Of a stretch of 64,000 nucleotides of DNA, positions 49,790 through 60,182 are shown one piece after another. The translations under genes were made by a program, and so were the position numbers. Origin of the DNA: Gracilaria caudata. Taxonomy: Eukaryota; Rhodophyta; Florideophyceae; Gracilariales; Gracilariaceae. Each line of letters begins with the position of its first letter. The first letter of the stretch is position 1. The stretch spans positions 24,727 to 88,726 of the forward strand of contig JASCIV010000008.1 of NCBI GenBank assembly GCA_030374735.1, given 5' to 3'. The notes below the pieces were generated by a model. That model was not told the DNA's origin, ran no database searches, and saw only the letters and a list, made by a program, of their open reading frames with translations.

Positions 49790-51874
49790 GCATGGGTACG
49801 AGGTGAAAGTCTATTGCTTTCAGACCAGCGCAGCGTCTTCCGTTACAGGACACGCGCAGATTGAAGAGTTGAGAAGAACATTAGCTTTTTGCTTATCAGT
49901 TCATAATGAGGATAACAGTTGACGTCGGGGTGATGGAGACACTAACCCTTTATATCTTTAGATGGTGACATTCGCCCTATTGGATCCGCTAATGCTAACC
50001 TAACTTTACGAACACATGTTGAGAAACGTGCATTTTCTCTCAACTACAGTATGATCTCCAAATCGGTATGCATTGATTGCTATCTTCCTTGTTGTTGTCT
50101 CCAGCACCCTATTCCGAGACTAGCTTTCTAGGCCATCTTCGAGCAACTCTTGTAATTCTTTCTCCCTCTGATGATGTGGTGGCGCCGTTCTTGCAGTGGC
50201 GCCATTCTTGCAGTGGCGCTATTCTTGCGGTGGGCGAAGCGCTTGGCGACGCGACGCATTCGTCCAGGAGTATCTCAACACATCATGATCAATACCTTTC
50301 TCAGTCCGTCTTCAACATTCGCAAGAAGAACTTCCCTTTTTGGATATGTCATTACAATACAGTGTAGGAACATGGCCTGCAGGATGCTGGGAAAACATGA
50401 CTTCTCCTCCGCGGACTGTCTGTTCCTCGTTGTCGAACTCAGGTCGTTCAGAATTCGCCCACTGACCGATTTGACGCCCGACTTGCCAGCATAAAGGGTT
50501 ACGCAGCCCTTGTGGCGAGATATACACAGAGCGAAAGGGTCCGCAGACTTGCGCAGTCGGGACTTGCGCTACCCTTCCAAGAGCAAGTGAGCGTTCCTGT
50601 GGACTTGCTCTTCTTCTTATGAGCACGTAAGCCTAATTACGACTTACTGCGGAGCTTCTTTGTCGAAAAAACGCTCGGCCAACACGTTTTCGGGCCACGA
50701 CTAAACCTCTTAAGTTTGCAAAGGGGAGGCAAGCAAGCAAGCCCCCGGAATAGGTCCGCTTTGGGCATCTCAAAACGTAGTGCTGTACGCTATTCAGAAC
50801 GCCAGGTCAGCAAGAACATGTCATTCGCTTCTCTTGTAAGTAAGATCCAAGAGGGTGCAGAGTTAGAGTGTGTCCAACATACAGCTGAGCCAAAGCAACT
50901 TCTGCCTCCCTCAAACCAACCTTACCCTGTGTGGACTTGCTAGACGTTACTGCAACGTTCTTTGAGAAAGTACGATGCCCAAGCGTGATGTCTGATTGAT
51001 TACTATGGCACTACGATCTCGAAGTATCTTGGAAGTAACCTGCGAAAAGCAAGTCGTGCTGTGGAGGATTACTGTTAAGCTGTTTTTCGTGCCTTTTTTT
51101 GGCTATATTCTTTGCCTCTTGGAATTGTCGTTCTCATCTCAAAGTGGTTGTTTGTCCTCGCCATCTCGGGTGGGTGTCAGCGTTAGCAGGAACTTCCCGT
51201 CAACCAGTCGTGCATAGGGACGGGACAATTAACGTCCCTTTGCCCCATCATCTCTCTCATCACGTGCAGAACTGTTAAGGAGAACACCATGGCTGCACTA
51301 CCCATACCGTTCTGTAACAGAACCACAGAGGCCGGGCTTTGGTCTGGCCTTGTACGTTACTCCTCTTTACTAATACATCACATAAGTATTCGTGGCCCAC
51401 TTCGAATTCCGTGGTATGCAAGTTCAATATTGATAGATGGGTAAATAGAAACCATGTCAATTACGAACGGGAATCCTTCAGAATTGCTCATAATGTGAGG
51501 GACAGCGGAAAGAGTCTCCTTCTCGCCCACCTGGTCTCTGCGAAGAATGTTGTGGACGAGGCGAACATATGGCATGACTAGTGGCACTCTCTCTATCTTT
51601 GCCACGCTTTTGTGCAGCGCTTTTATGCCCGAAAAGAACAACATTGCTGAGCTCTATTTCCTTTTCGTCATCAAATATGCGATTACAGTTTCTTTTCCGT
51701 CGTAAGCCCCTCCAGTTTTTGACCTGTGCAAGCGACACCTTTTCCTCTGTTACTATAGTCAGATCAAGATGCATGGCATCGATCTTTTTGTACTCGTACT
51801 TATTGCGTTGCAAACACGCTAATCGCTTCTTCGAGACCGTTGACAAGAACTCCGGTGTCATTCTCGAACATACA
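49790..51874. other. Gene-poor stretch downstream of the helicase
   Basis: No confident gene. It holds a 17-bp tandem repeat (50188-50234) and a decayed homeobox-like coding trace on the minus strand (51378-51936). An ATG-TCATTCGCTTCTCTT-GTAAGT string near 50820 looks like a tiny exon with a donor, but nothing downstream supports it. Confidence 0.45.
50188..50234. repeat. 17-bp tandem repeat, 2.8 units
   Basis: Units TTCTTGCAGTGGCGCCA, TTCTTGCAGTGGCGCTA and a partial TTCTTGCGGTGG. A simple local duplication with no visible function. Confidence 0.8.
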
Positions 51875-51936
51875 ATGCTTCTGTTTCGGAGAAGGCCGTT
51901 TTTCACAATTACCGTTTTCTCCTCGATTCTGTTCAT
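51378..51936 (-). pseudogene. Decayed homeodomain-like coding remnant
   Basis: Two minus-strand frames join by a frameshift around 51640. The first contains VSLAQVKNWRGLRRKRN, resembling a homeodomain recognition helix (QVKNWFxNRRxR) with the key Phe and Asn replaced by Arg and Leu. The second continues with a helical sequence (ALHKSVAKIERVPLVMPYVR). It lies immediately before, and slightly overlaps on the other strand, the Cys-rich protein gene at 51875. The similarity is short and could be chance. Confidence 0.25.
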
Positions 51937-53101
51937 GGCTTTTTGTCATAGTTTTGTTCATGGTTCGGAATTCAAGCTTCCAGACACGTTAGTCCGTCCG
52001 AACCGTGGTTCGAAACCGTTTCCTTGCCCAAGTCCTTCATCTTCGCCGTCTTCGCCGTCAACTGGAAGGAACAGAGGAATACGTGATAAATTTTCCTTGC
52101 CTGGAACGCAAGTGCAATTGCCCTCTCAGCTGTCAAGTTCCTCTGAGGTTTCAAGCCCATCGGAGAACTCGAGCCCGTCAGAATCATCAGGCCCTCTGGA
52201 GGCATCACGAAGCCCTTCTGCAACTGAAAATGCGGGTGTGACACAAAGTTTTATTGATCAGAACCTAGGTTTTGTTTGTCCGAACCTTTGTGTGAGTTTG
52301 GAAGCAGCTCGGGCAATGTGCTCGTTGAATACAGTCCAATGCGCAGTACAACCATGTCCAATACCATCGTTAGGAACTCTAGCAGGAGTTTTCTCATTTC
52401 GACAGGTAACGGCTCCTCAGTTCAAGTGCGGAGTCAAGCCTTCAGAATCACCGAGTGCATCTCCATCCGTGTCACCAAGTTTATCACCGTCGTTGTCGCC
52501 TTCTCCATCTCAATCAGTCTCGCTTTCTCCTACAAACTCTCCAACGACTTCTCCATCCATGTCGCCAAGCGCAAGTCCGTCGGCATCAGCGTCGAAGATT
52601 CCCACGCCTACACCTGCGACGTCTGCACCACCGCCACCGCCACCACCACCACCGCCCACAGTTAGCCCAACATCGTCAATCTCTGTGACACCTACACCTT
52701 CAGTTTCAGTGACTTCAACGCCGTCACCAAGCATTTCGGCAACACCTGCACCGAGCATGTCGGCATCACCGTCGCCGGAAGAATGTGAAATTGACCTCGA
52801 TATCGATGACAGAGAAGTAAACATCAAATGTGAATGCGGTCCCAGGCTAGGTGAATCAGAAGCTGTGGAAGTAATAGTAGAGGGAGACCCAACTTGTGTG
52901 AATAATTGTCTCCTTGAGGATGATGATCTGAACAGGGAATGCGGGGTTGAAGCTCCACAAGAGGAAAGCGCTGCGACTCGATTTACTGATTTCGTAGCAT
53001 TGCTAAACAACGTAGTTTCTGGTCCTATCGAAAAATGTTGCAGAGACGTGTGCAATCGAGAGTTTGCTGCCTCTGGGACACGATATGAATGCGACGACTA
53101 A
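51875..53101 (+). CDS. Secreted two-domain Cys-rich protein with Ser/Pro rod (paralog 1)
   Basis: No known family recognised. ATG 51875 gives a clear signal peptide (FFTITVFSSILFMAFCHSF, cleavage near HG-SE); the frame upstream lacks a better start. After a Ser/Pro leader comes Cys domain N (about 133-184): C-P-x2-C-x9-C-x6-C-x4-C...F-x-C. A rod of about 120 residues made of SPS, SASPS and a run of ten prolines follows. Cys domain C (about 303-407) has C-x14-C-x-C...CVxxCLx9EC...RFxDFxxL...SGPIxxCCxxxC...Y-x-C. All 16 cysteines are shared with the protein at 56616. The layout recalls volvocine pherophorins (two Cys domains around a hydroxyproline-rich rod), so an extracellular matrix role is inferred, not shown. 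A secreted trypsin-like gene lies between the two paralogs. Confidence 0.8.
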   Translation: MLLFRRRPFFTITVFSSILFMAFCHSFVHGSEFKLPDTLVRPNRGSKPFPCPSPSSSPSSPSTGRNRGIRDKFSLPGTQVQLPSQLSSSSEVSSPSENSSPSESSGPLEASRSPSATENAGVTQSFIDQNLGFVCPNLCVSLEAARAMCSLNTVQCAVQPCPIPSLGTLAGVFSFRQVTAPQFKCGVKPSESPSASPSVSPSLSPSLSPSPSQSVSLSPTNSPTTSPSMSPSASPSASASKIPTPTPATSAPPPPPPPPPPTVSPTSSISVTPTPSVSVTSTPSPSISATPAPSMSASPSPEECEIDLDIDDREVNIKCECGPRLGESEAVEVIVEGDPTCVNNCLLEDDDLNRECGVEAPQEESAATRFTDFVALLNNVVSGPIEKCCRDVCNREFAASGTRYECDD

Positions 53102-53748
53102 GCAACTTCAGTGGTACTTGGGAGCGTGTGGTATGTCGTGTTTCTTTATTTCGGACATCGACCTTCAATTACTAGGCCGAAGTAAACTTTTCTCTACAGA
53201 AAGGTTTCTCTCTTCACGAATGCGAACAACCCATGGGGATACTGTCGAATCAAATCTTGGAGGCTTAAGTTTCGTCGCTCAGCAACTGGCGGAAGTTCTT
53301 CTCGACGGGAGTGTCGTGTTTGTCGGCGCCACCAGTGTGTCTTGTTCTGGAGATTGTGAGATATATGAAGTGTTGCACAGACTTGGTGTCGGGATGGCAT
53401 CAAAACTCAATGAAGTAGGGGATCCTTGAAATGTGTTCCGCATCGAGTGCCATTCACGGAAACTACGACTCGCGTACGCCACGCCGTGGTTCACGGTCTG
53501 GTGTTCAAAGTGTAAACCAGAAGAGACATGCGCACTGTATGTGGGACGCAGAGTCCAGTGACGATTTCAAAAGGTGGCTCGAACGCTTGTCTACTACCTT
53601 TCGCTATCTAAACCAAGGTCTGGGCAGAAGGTCTCGGAATCAGATATATTAAATGAATGTCTGTCTGGCCGCAAATGCAAGGAATCGCTCTTTTCTTTGG
53701 TGTGTAACTTCCTTTTGATACCGGATGCTGGAAAGAGCAGCCATGAGC
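53102..53748. other. Intergenic stretch with LINE copy C
   Basis: Lies between the convergent Cys-rich protein and protease genes. Apart from the LINE fragment at 53141-53494, no gene or repeat was seen. Confidence 0.5.
53141..53494 (-). mobile_element. LINE 3'-end fragment, copy C
   Basis: On the minus strand one frame reads EQDTLVAPTNTTLPSRR and, after a frameshift, SLQDLIRQYPHGLFAFVKRE, matching the order KDTDHVFFRC...SSRREL then ALVRQFPQKFLAFLQRE of copy D. It is followed by the shared tail ending GTCCGAAATAAAGAAA. Clearly decayed. Confidence 0.75.
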
Positions 53749-54692
53749 TTAAATGGTTTCCCAATCAGGATCAGAGCCATTCTCCATAATGTTCTCAATG
53801 GCATCTTGGTAGGCTGTTAGTCGAATAGAATACGACGGCTCCCCAGCTGTTCCGCACGAATCGAAGGCAAAGGCATGAACAGCATACTGCTGCAATTTTC
53901 CGTTCCTCTTCCGGAAGATAGGACCACCAGAGTCACCCGCTTTGTCAATCAGCAAACAACAGAAACGTCAGTACCGAACTTATCAAAGTCCATGTGATAA
54001 ATTCACGTGGCATTAGAACAGATTCACTTACAGCACATGTCCGTCTTCGACTCTGGAAAGTTTATGGACACCGTACAAACATGGAACTCAGGGTCAATGG
54101 CTTGATTGGCTTCCTCGTCCTGTCGTTTCTTACAGAACTGTATATCCTTTGAGAACTTTTTGGCTTGCATCGGGTAATCTGGCCATTCTTCATCATCTCC
54201 TTCACTAAGCACACCAAACCCTGCCACAATAACTCTCTTATCAGGATATGGTTCTGCACCAATCTTCACTGGATTTCTTTTGTCTTCTTCTATTTCGTCT
54301 TGAAGTTTCACCAGAGCAATATCATAACGGTTATGACGGGTTTCAATCCATCCAGTCGGAAGATATACATCTTGGAAAAAGTACTTTTTGTCATCTTCCG
54401 GTCGTGCAACTTCTGGAGCGATATAAGCATACGACCTTTTCACACGAGCGTATGTGTCATCAGGCTCTGTAAAACAATGGGCCGCAGAAAGAAGCCATTT
54501 ATTTCCCACAATCGATCCACTGCACGTAGCATCTCCCTCGCTGTCACGGAATATCGTTTTCACCTTTGCCAAATGCTTTCGGACTTTTGCTGTTGCTCGA
54601 TTACCTCCAAAGATTCTGTTTTGCTTCTCCCTTGCAGAAACAGTAACAATAATTGAAAGTAAAGAACACACTAAAAAAATCGAACGATGCAT
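53749..54692 (-). CDS. Secreted trypsin-like serine protease (two exons)
   Basis: S1 family protease. ATG 54692 opens a signal peptide (MHRSIFLVCSLLSIIVTVSA), followed by a short propeptide and the activation site QNR|IFGG. The triad is His72 (LLSAAHC), Asp124 (NRYDIALVKL) and Ser224. The catalytic serine is restored by splicing: exon 1 ends at 54032 (DMC plus one base), the 92-nt intron has donor GTAAGTG and acceptor GACAAAG, and exon 2 (53939-53749) gives C-S-GDSGGP. Asp218, six residues before Ser224, sits at the base of the S1 pocket and predicts cleavage after Arg or Lys. The mature enzyme is about 257 aa, with an acidic insertion (RPEDDKKY). It sits between two Cys-rich matrix-like paralogs, so they may be substrates or partners; this is inference. 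Confidence 0.9.
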
Positions 54693-56615
54693 TTCATGAA
54701 GATGTGAAGGACAATCTGATGACGTTTTCTGTTTCGTCAACAGCAGTTCATGACGCCTTTTGTCACAGTCTCCACATCGTTACATTCGGTTAAGGGCCAC
54801 AACGAATGAAGAAGACGACATCGTGCAGTGCTGAATTGCATTCTAGTTCTCGTAAAGGCGGTGGGCCTTGCCCAACAAGTGCATAAGAACGACAGTAGAC
54901 TGTAACCTTGTACACATGTCGAGCTAAGATACCCTACTACGAACCAACCCCGTAGAGACTCACTTCTCAAAAACAAAGACAGTGAATATCCACTTTTACA
55001 GATAAAAGTGCTGCAGCAGTTTTTGGGCTCTCTGAGGAGAGAGAATTATCTCCTATGTACGAAAGTTTCGCCATGTTTACAATCACAAGCATGCAAGACG
55101 ACGTCTGCAGTAGAAAAGAAGGTGGCCTAAGGGCCAGCCAGGCCTGCTTGCATTGACAGCGCGTTAAGTAATCGCATATCGATTGGTTGTACTAAGGGGG
55201 CCTCTGCCGTCTGCTCTTCAAGGTGAAGAGCCCTTTCCAGAAACACCCGCTGCTTGGGGCGCGGGACGAAGGTGAAGCGACCGCAGTACGGGATTGAGTG
55301 AATGACCGGTTTGTTGACGACAGGACGTAAACAGAAGGAGAACTTCCACTTCTCTCTACGGCTTTTCTACCAAAGCACGTATACCAATAATTTCGCTTTT
55401 GAATTCCCGCGTGAGCTTTTTATAGTCCTTAAGTCACTCTTTTATGGTCACAACCGTTTCGGCATACCCTTGGAAAGTACCAACACTACTGTTGACATCA
55501 ACACTAGAAAAGAAAAGAGGCAGCGATCTTATGGGCCCAAAATTTTAAACAGGACGACAAAGCATGCATTTGATAGACAAAACACAAAAAACTGAAGAGG
55601 AAAGCAATGCCATGGCACATATCAAATGTCATGGGCCGCCCATGATGGGCGTCGTAGATACGAGTTCCTCAATGATGAATCATAGCCTTCGTAAAGACCG
55701 AGGCAGATGAAACGTTCAAAGTTTGAACTTCAAACGGCCCAATAGAGTGTCAGTTCTGCGTCACATTACAAGATTCAAATTCAAATTGAAACTTTCAATC
55801 AATGGGGCTAGCGTATCTACTCAGGATGTCGCGCTGAGAGGAGACTAGAAAATTACCCGCTTCGCGTATGCATTTACGCGGCCAAGCATTTTGGGACATC
55901 GGGGGCCCGTCGCCGATGTCCCAACTTGTAACCTTGGGGACTCCAAGGGTTACAGAGCTTACATAAAATTGGAAACAAATATCTTCTGGTCTCTTCGAAA
56001 TGTACAAAGGCAGCTCACATTCCTGGGACACACTGCACAAGTCAAGCACAAGCACTTGACAAGGGTAGATGTGATACTAGCTTCAAAAGGCAATGAATCT
56101 GCTGGCTTCGCCCATCAATGTTGCTTCAAAAGCTGATAATTCTTTGTTGAGATCTACAATGGCAGATCGTGAAAAGTATTGAGCAGCGAAGAAGGCCCAA
56201 ACCTTGCTCGGTGGCCTGTTCAGAGTAACTATTATTATGACGAGGACGTCTATAAACTTGTGAGCTGCGTACGCGGCCTGAGATTCTGTGATCCTAACAA
56301 AAGCCCGACAAAAGATAAGGATATACTTCAAACTGGGTCGTCAAAGGGCCCCTCGTTTACAACACGTTTGTTTTCCGTACTTATTTTTACACGCTATCGA
56401 CCATACCGCGTATCGATCTCCTTCCAACGTAACACTCTCACTCGGTCACCCTGTTTTCAGTGTTAGACAGGGCCGGTCTTATCAGTGCGGTCATTTTCCA
56501 CAGAGCCAACCCCCACCATGCGGTACAAGCGCAGTAAGCCGTGCTATAAAAACTCAGATACTGTTCTCAACGTCACCTCAACCCAACCGAAACAAAGAGT
56601 GTCACACTGCATATA
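54693..56615. other. Gene-free stretch between the protease and paralog 2
   Basis: No supported coding frame in about 1.9 kb. It contains two adjacent hairpins (55891-55924, and GTAACCTTGG/CCAAGGGTTAC at about 55928-55953). The promoter regions of both flanking genes are here, but no shared element stands out. Confidence 0.5.
55891..55924. repeat. 12-bp inverted repeat (TTGGGACATCGG/CCGATGTCCCAA)
   Basis: Perfect arms with a 10-nt spacer. The flanking sequence TTTACGCGGCCAA and the arm TTTTGGGACATCG recur near 63738-63775 in part inverted order, suggesting fragments of one repeat family. Confidence 0.65.
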
Positions 56616-57938
56616 ATGATTACTGCCCGATATTTTATTTGTTCCGCTGTCATTGTCTATGCAACCGGCTCCTGGATTGCCCCCGGGCTCGATTATTCAT
56701 GGACAACTTCGCATCCCAAGGCCGAACCACGAAGCCGTCAGCTCATTAATGGACAAAACCCTTTCCCGCCACTGCCAGAGCTCCCAGATCTGCTAAATGA
56801 CATTTCTACGTCAGGAGCTTCACCACCGGATTTGCCAACTACCTTCCCCGGCTCTGTACCCGATGATCAAGGCACGGGTTCAAACTCTGAACCACAACCA
56901 ACAAACTTCAATGTGTTGTCTGCTTGTCCAGGCATCTGTGCCACCTTACTAGAGGCTCAGGCAACATGTGCAACTCTAAACTTCAACCAATGTGAAGTAG
57001 TACCTTGCACACAAGACGCCAGCGATGGCTTGCTCGCTCAATTTCTATCGTCACGACAGCTGGGATTACAAGGATTACAAGGATCTCAAGGTTCTTTCAT
57101 GTGTGCAAACAGGCCCACATTAACACCAACACCGTCTTCCTCACATTCACCGTCGCCATCAGCCTCTGTGATTGCTTCTATTTCTGCGAGTGCCACTCCC
57201 AGCCCCAGCATCACTGCGAGTGCGAGTGAAAGCGCGAGTGTCAGTCCTAGCCCCAGTCATAGCAGAAGCTCGGGGGGCGGCGGCAGAGGGAACGTACCCC
57301 CCGCAGCTGCTCCGCCCTCACCTACTGCTACCGCTACTCCATCAGCTACGGCATCAGCTATGGCATCAGCTACGGCATCAGCTACGGCATCAGCTACGGC
57401 ATCAGCTGCTCCATCAGCTTCTCCGAGCCCAACCATCGCAGCCTCGAATTCCGTTTCACCATCACCAAGTGCATCGGTGTCGTTAACACCCAGTGCATCA
57501 CCTTCTCAATCACCAAGTGCTTCGCCCTCAATTTCTGCGTCTCCAAGCGCAAGCCAAGCGCCAATGTGTAACTTGATCGTGCATAGACGACCAGGTTTTG
57601 TGCGTGTGAGATGCCGCTGTCCAGATCCAATGGGTAATTCAGAGAGAACTTTCTTGACCGTGCTTAACAATGATCTGAGAACATGTGTACACGACTGTCT
57701 GGAAGCAGATAGTAACGTGCGCGAAGAATGCGAAGTAAGGGCAGCACAGAATGGGGACAGCAATCGTTTTCTCGATTTCAGAACGTTGATTCGAGATACT
57801 ACTGCATCTGGTCCGATTGTATCATGTTGTGAAAGCACGTGTAGCGGAAACTTTAGGGTCACAAACACAAATGAGTATGTGTGTAATTTGGGACTTGGTG
57901 GAGGCGGGGGAGGAGGTTGTGGCTGTGGAAGTCCTTAA
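56616..57938 (+). CDS. Secreted two-domain Cys-rich protein with Ser/Ala/Pro rod (paralog 2)
   Basis: Paralog of the protein at 51875 with the same plan. ATG 56616 opens a signal peptide (MITARYFICSAVIVYATGSW). Cys domain N is at about 104-163 (ACPGICATLLEAQATCATLN, NQCEVVPC, SFMC). The rod (about 165-315) consists of SPSPSAS, SASATPSPS and a near-perfect tandem SATASATASA block encoded by a repeated 12-bp unit at about 57345-57415. Cys domain C is at about 317-420 (MCNLIV...VRCRC, TCVHDCLEADSNVREECEV, NRFLDFRTL, SGPIVSCCESTC, EYVC). It differs from paralog 1 in a Gly/Cys-rich tail (GGGGGGGCGCGSP). Spacing between cysteines is conserved within one residue in most gaps. No membrane anchor is visible. 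Confidence 0.8.
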   Translation: MITARYFICSAVIVYATGSWIAPGLDYSWTTSHPKAEPRSRQLINGQNPFPPLPELPDLLNDISTSGASPPDLPTTFPGSVPDDQGTGSNSEPQPTNFNVLSACPGICATLLEAQATCATLNFNQCEVVPCTQDASDGLLAQFLSSRQLGLQGLQGSQGSFMCANRPTLTPTPSSSHSPSPSASVIASISASATPSPSITASASESASVSPSPSHSRSSGGGGRGNVPPAAAPPSPTATATPSATASAMASATASATASATASAAPSASPSPTIAASNSVSPSPSASVSLTPSASPSQSPSASPSISASPSASQAPMCNLIVHRRPGFVRVRCRCPDPMGNSERTFLTVLNNDLRTCVHDCLEADSNVREECEVRAAQNGDSNRFLDFRTLIRDTTASGPIVSCCESTCSGNFRVTNTNEYVCNLGLGGGGGGGCGCGSP

Positions 57939-59256
57939 ACGACATAGGGTTTTGTTGCTCATTACTGTGGTCTACAAGACTGAAGACAAGAATCACTTTC
58001 TCATATTCGTGAAAGCTCGAACGCCTTGAGTTGCGCTGTGTGGTGACTGAGAAGCACAGGAGCTTTTAAGTGTTGGGGCACAAGGCGTATCGACGGGCAA
58101 CCACTCCAACGCCGCATATATGTAACCATAGCAAAAAGGTTTGCGCGAGGGTGGTAAGAGGGATAGCAGTTATCTCCTTTAAGCCGTTGCATCTCAACGT
58201 CTGTGCAAAGGTAGGGGCAAAGATGCTGTGCAACGGATGGCTTCTAGTTCATGCCCATTAGAAAGGAAAGTCGTCCATTCTTGCGAGTCTGACCACGCTT
58301 TTCTTCGCTCGCATTTGCTCTAATGAGGTTGGCCGCCGCTGGCGGCCAGCGCCAGAGATATATTTGGCGCCAAGAACAGCTGCGTGGCGTTTGGCATCGG
58401 TGCTGGGCTAGCGCTCGGGAGCGGTGAGGGGCTGTCGAAGTGGATGACGGCGGCTGTGGAGAGCTGTGCTGGCAGCGGTGGTTTGCGTATTTCTGCGAGT
58501 GACTATACGCCATTCCATTTGATAGGCGCGCCGTGGAGCTTGTCCGGGCTGGCGAGCATTGTGACGCTTAGGAGACGAGACGCAAGGAGGCGATTCGTGT
58601 GGAAGCGAGGCCACAAGCAAGACGCAGCGCGCCGATATGCGCCATTATGATGATGGTAATGAAGGCGTACGGATCGGAGAAGGGCGCGTTGGACGAGAGC
58701 ACTTCACGCGCCAAAACGCAAGCGCCAGGGAGCGGAGCCTGGCTCGTCTTTTTTGACACGCATCTGCAGTGCATCATGCTTGGCATCCGTTTTTCCTCTG
58801 GAGCTCGGTATCAAAACCATTGCCTCCGCAGGGGAAAGCGATGAGCTTCGCAACGCACCACTATACCACTTCTTGGCTTTCGGTTTGTACGACGGTATCC
58901 TTCGTAACGGACGTTTGCACGTATGTTTGTCTAAGGCAGCGAGCGCAGGGAGATCAGGAACCCTCTTCGACACCCGTGAAGGGAGAAGCGCTTCCTTCCT
59001 CCATTTTCTTCCGCTCATCTCGGACCGCTCCTGGGTCACAGGGCCAGTGACAGTGACACGCTGCGCTCCGTGAGCTCGTCAACGCTTCAATGTCGTGGAG
59101 GCGTGTCCACGTTCGGTGCTCACAGTGAAACAAACTGTTGCTGCAACAAGGATTCGCTTACACCACCTCCAAAAGGCTGTTTTTGAATTGTTTGTGCGCT
59201 TGCTCAGAGCCAGAGCCCATGGCTGATACAGTACGACCACAAGCAAGCCTTGTGGT

Positions 59257-59283
59257 CCACAGGCTGTGGCCCACAGCCTGTGG
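59257..59283. repeat. Perfect 13-bp inverted repeat
   Basis: Arms CCACAGGCTGTGG (59257-59269) and CCACAGCCTGTGG (59271-59283) with one base between them. It would form a strong hairpin or cruciform. Confidence 0.85.
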
Positions 59284-59307
59284 GGGCCCATGCCTTTCTG
59301 CGGTATA

Positions 59308-59340
59308 AGGAAAGTGCATGAACGGTTCGTGCACTTTCCT
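59308..59340. repeat. Perfect 11-bp inverted repeat
   Basis: Arms AGGAAAGTGCA (59308-59318) and TGCACTTTCCT (59330-59340), loop 11 nt. It is followed within 20 bases by AGGTAGCGTTCTACCT, a smaller hairpin whose GGTAGCGTTCT string also occurs at the loop of the 3997-4049 hairpin. Confidence 0.85.
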
Positions 59341-60182
59341 AGCAGGCAGATGCCTGAGGTAGCGTTCTACCTTGGTAACCTTACAATCTTCGTACGATCA
59401 TCGTAAGCCGGTAATTAGGCGGTTCTACGTGGTCTTCTGTACTTTAACAGCTCAAAAGCACTGCTTTAGTGAGGCGCACACTTTATATAACCGTGTGCAA
59501 TGGAGACGTGTCAGCGCCAGACCAGTCCCAGCTCGCTCTCAAGCTAACGTCAAAAGTGGCTAACTAAGGACTGTCATAAGAACGCAAATGGTTAGTCACG
59601 TCTACGCCCCTGATGAAAAGGCTCCGCCATGAGCCAAACTTCGAGTAGGGCTTTGCCATGCGCTATGATCCAGCCACAAGTGGGGCTCCGCTGCGAGCCC
59701 GCTTTGAATGTAATGGGCTCTGGCGCCCAGTTCCCAGCCCGAGCTGGCATTGATAACAATTGCGCCATGCCAAAAGACGCGTGAATCTATGGGAAGTCTT
59801 CCAAGTAGCAAAAGCCGGTAACATGAACCAGAAAGTGGGTGTGCATGTGTGTGTGTGTGCTCTCACGTGCGGCATGGGCCATGCCGCATGGCACCACACG
59901 TAAGGGGTGTTGTGACAACACTGTTGTCTCGTGCTTGGTTGTCAGTAGTCTACAGAAAGTAGTGTAACGGTTGATCCTTCTTATCGCATACGATGCTAGA
60001 CGAGGTGTTCGCAACGCTCTTCAGGGCAACACCTCTGCGTGTTCCAACGTCGCGCCGGTGTGAATTTCGCTCTCCGCTCTTGCCTCGCACATGGCACGAT
60101 TTTCGTGGCGCCGGCCGGCATAAAATTTCAACGCAGATCATCTATCTTACGCGCCACCATATTCGAAAATTTCTCTGACGGC

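Larger units (their letters stand above)
57939..60182. other. Gene-poor stretch with hairpins
   Basis: No supported gene in 2.2 kb. The GC-rich part (58300-59050) has open frames on both strands without motifs and without good ATGs. It contains a GTACGACGGTAT-CCTTCGTAAC palindrome (58888-58909), a GGCCGCC/GGCGGCC hairpin (about 58331-58347) and a run of three hairpins between 59257 and 59380. Confidence 0.5.

Noticed and set aside
58384..58650. Glycine-rich frame (FGIGAGLALGSGEGLSKW) suggestive of a small mitochondrial membrane protein
   Set aside because: It begins with GTG, has no ATG in reach, and the glycine pattern does not match MIC10 or similar families on inspection. GC-rich DNA produces such frames readily.
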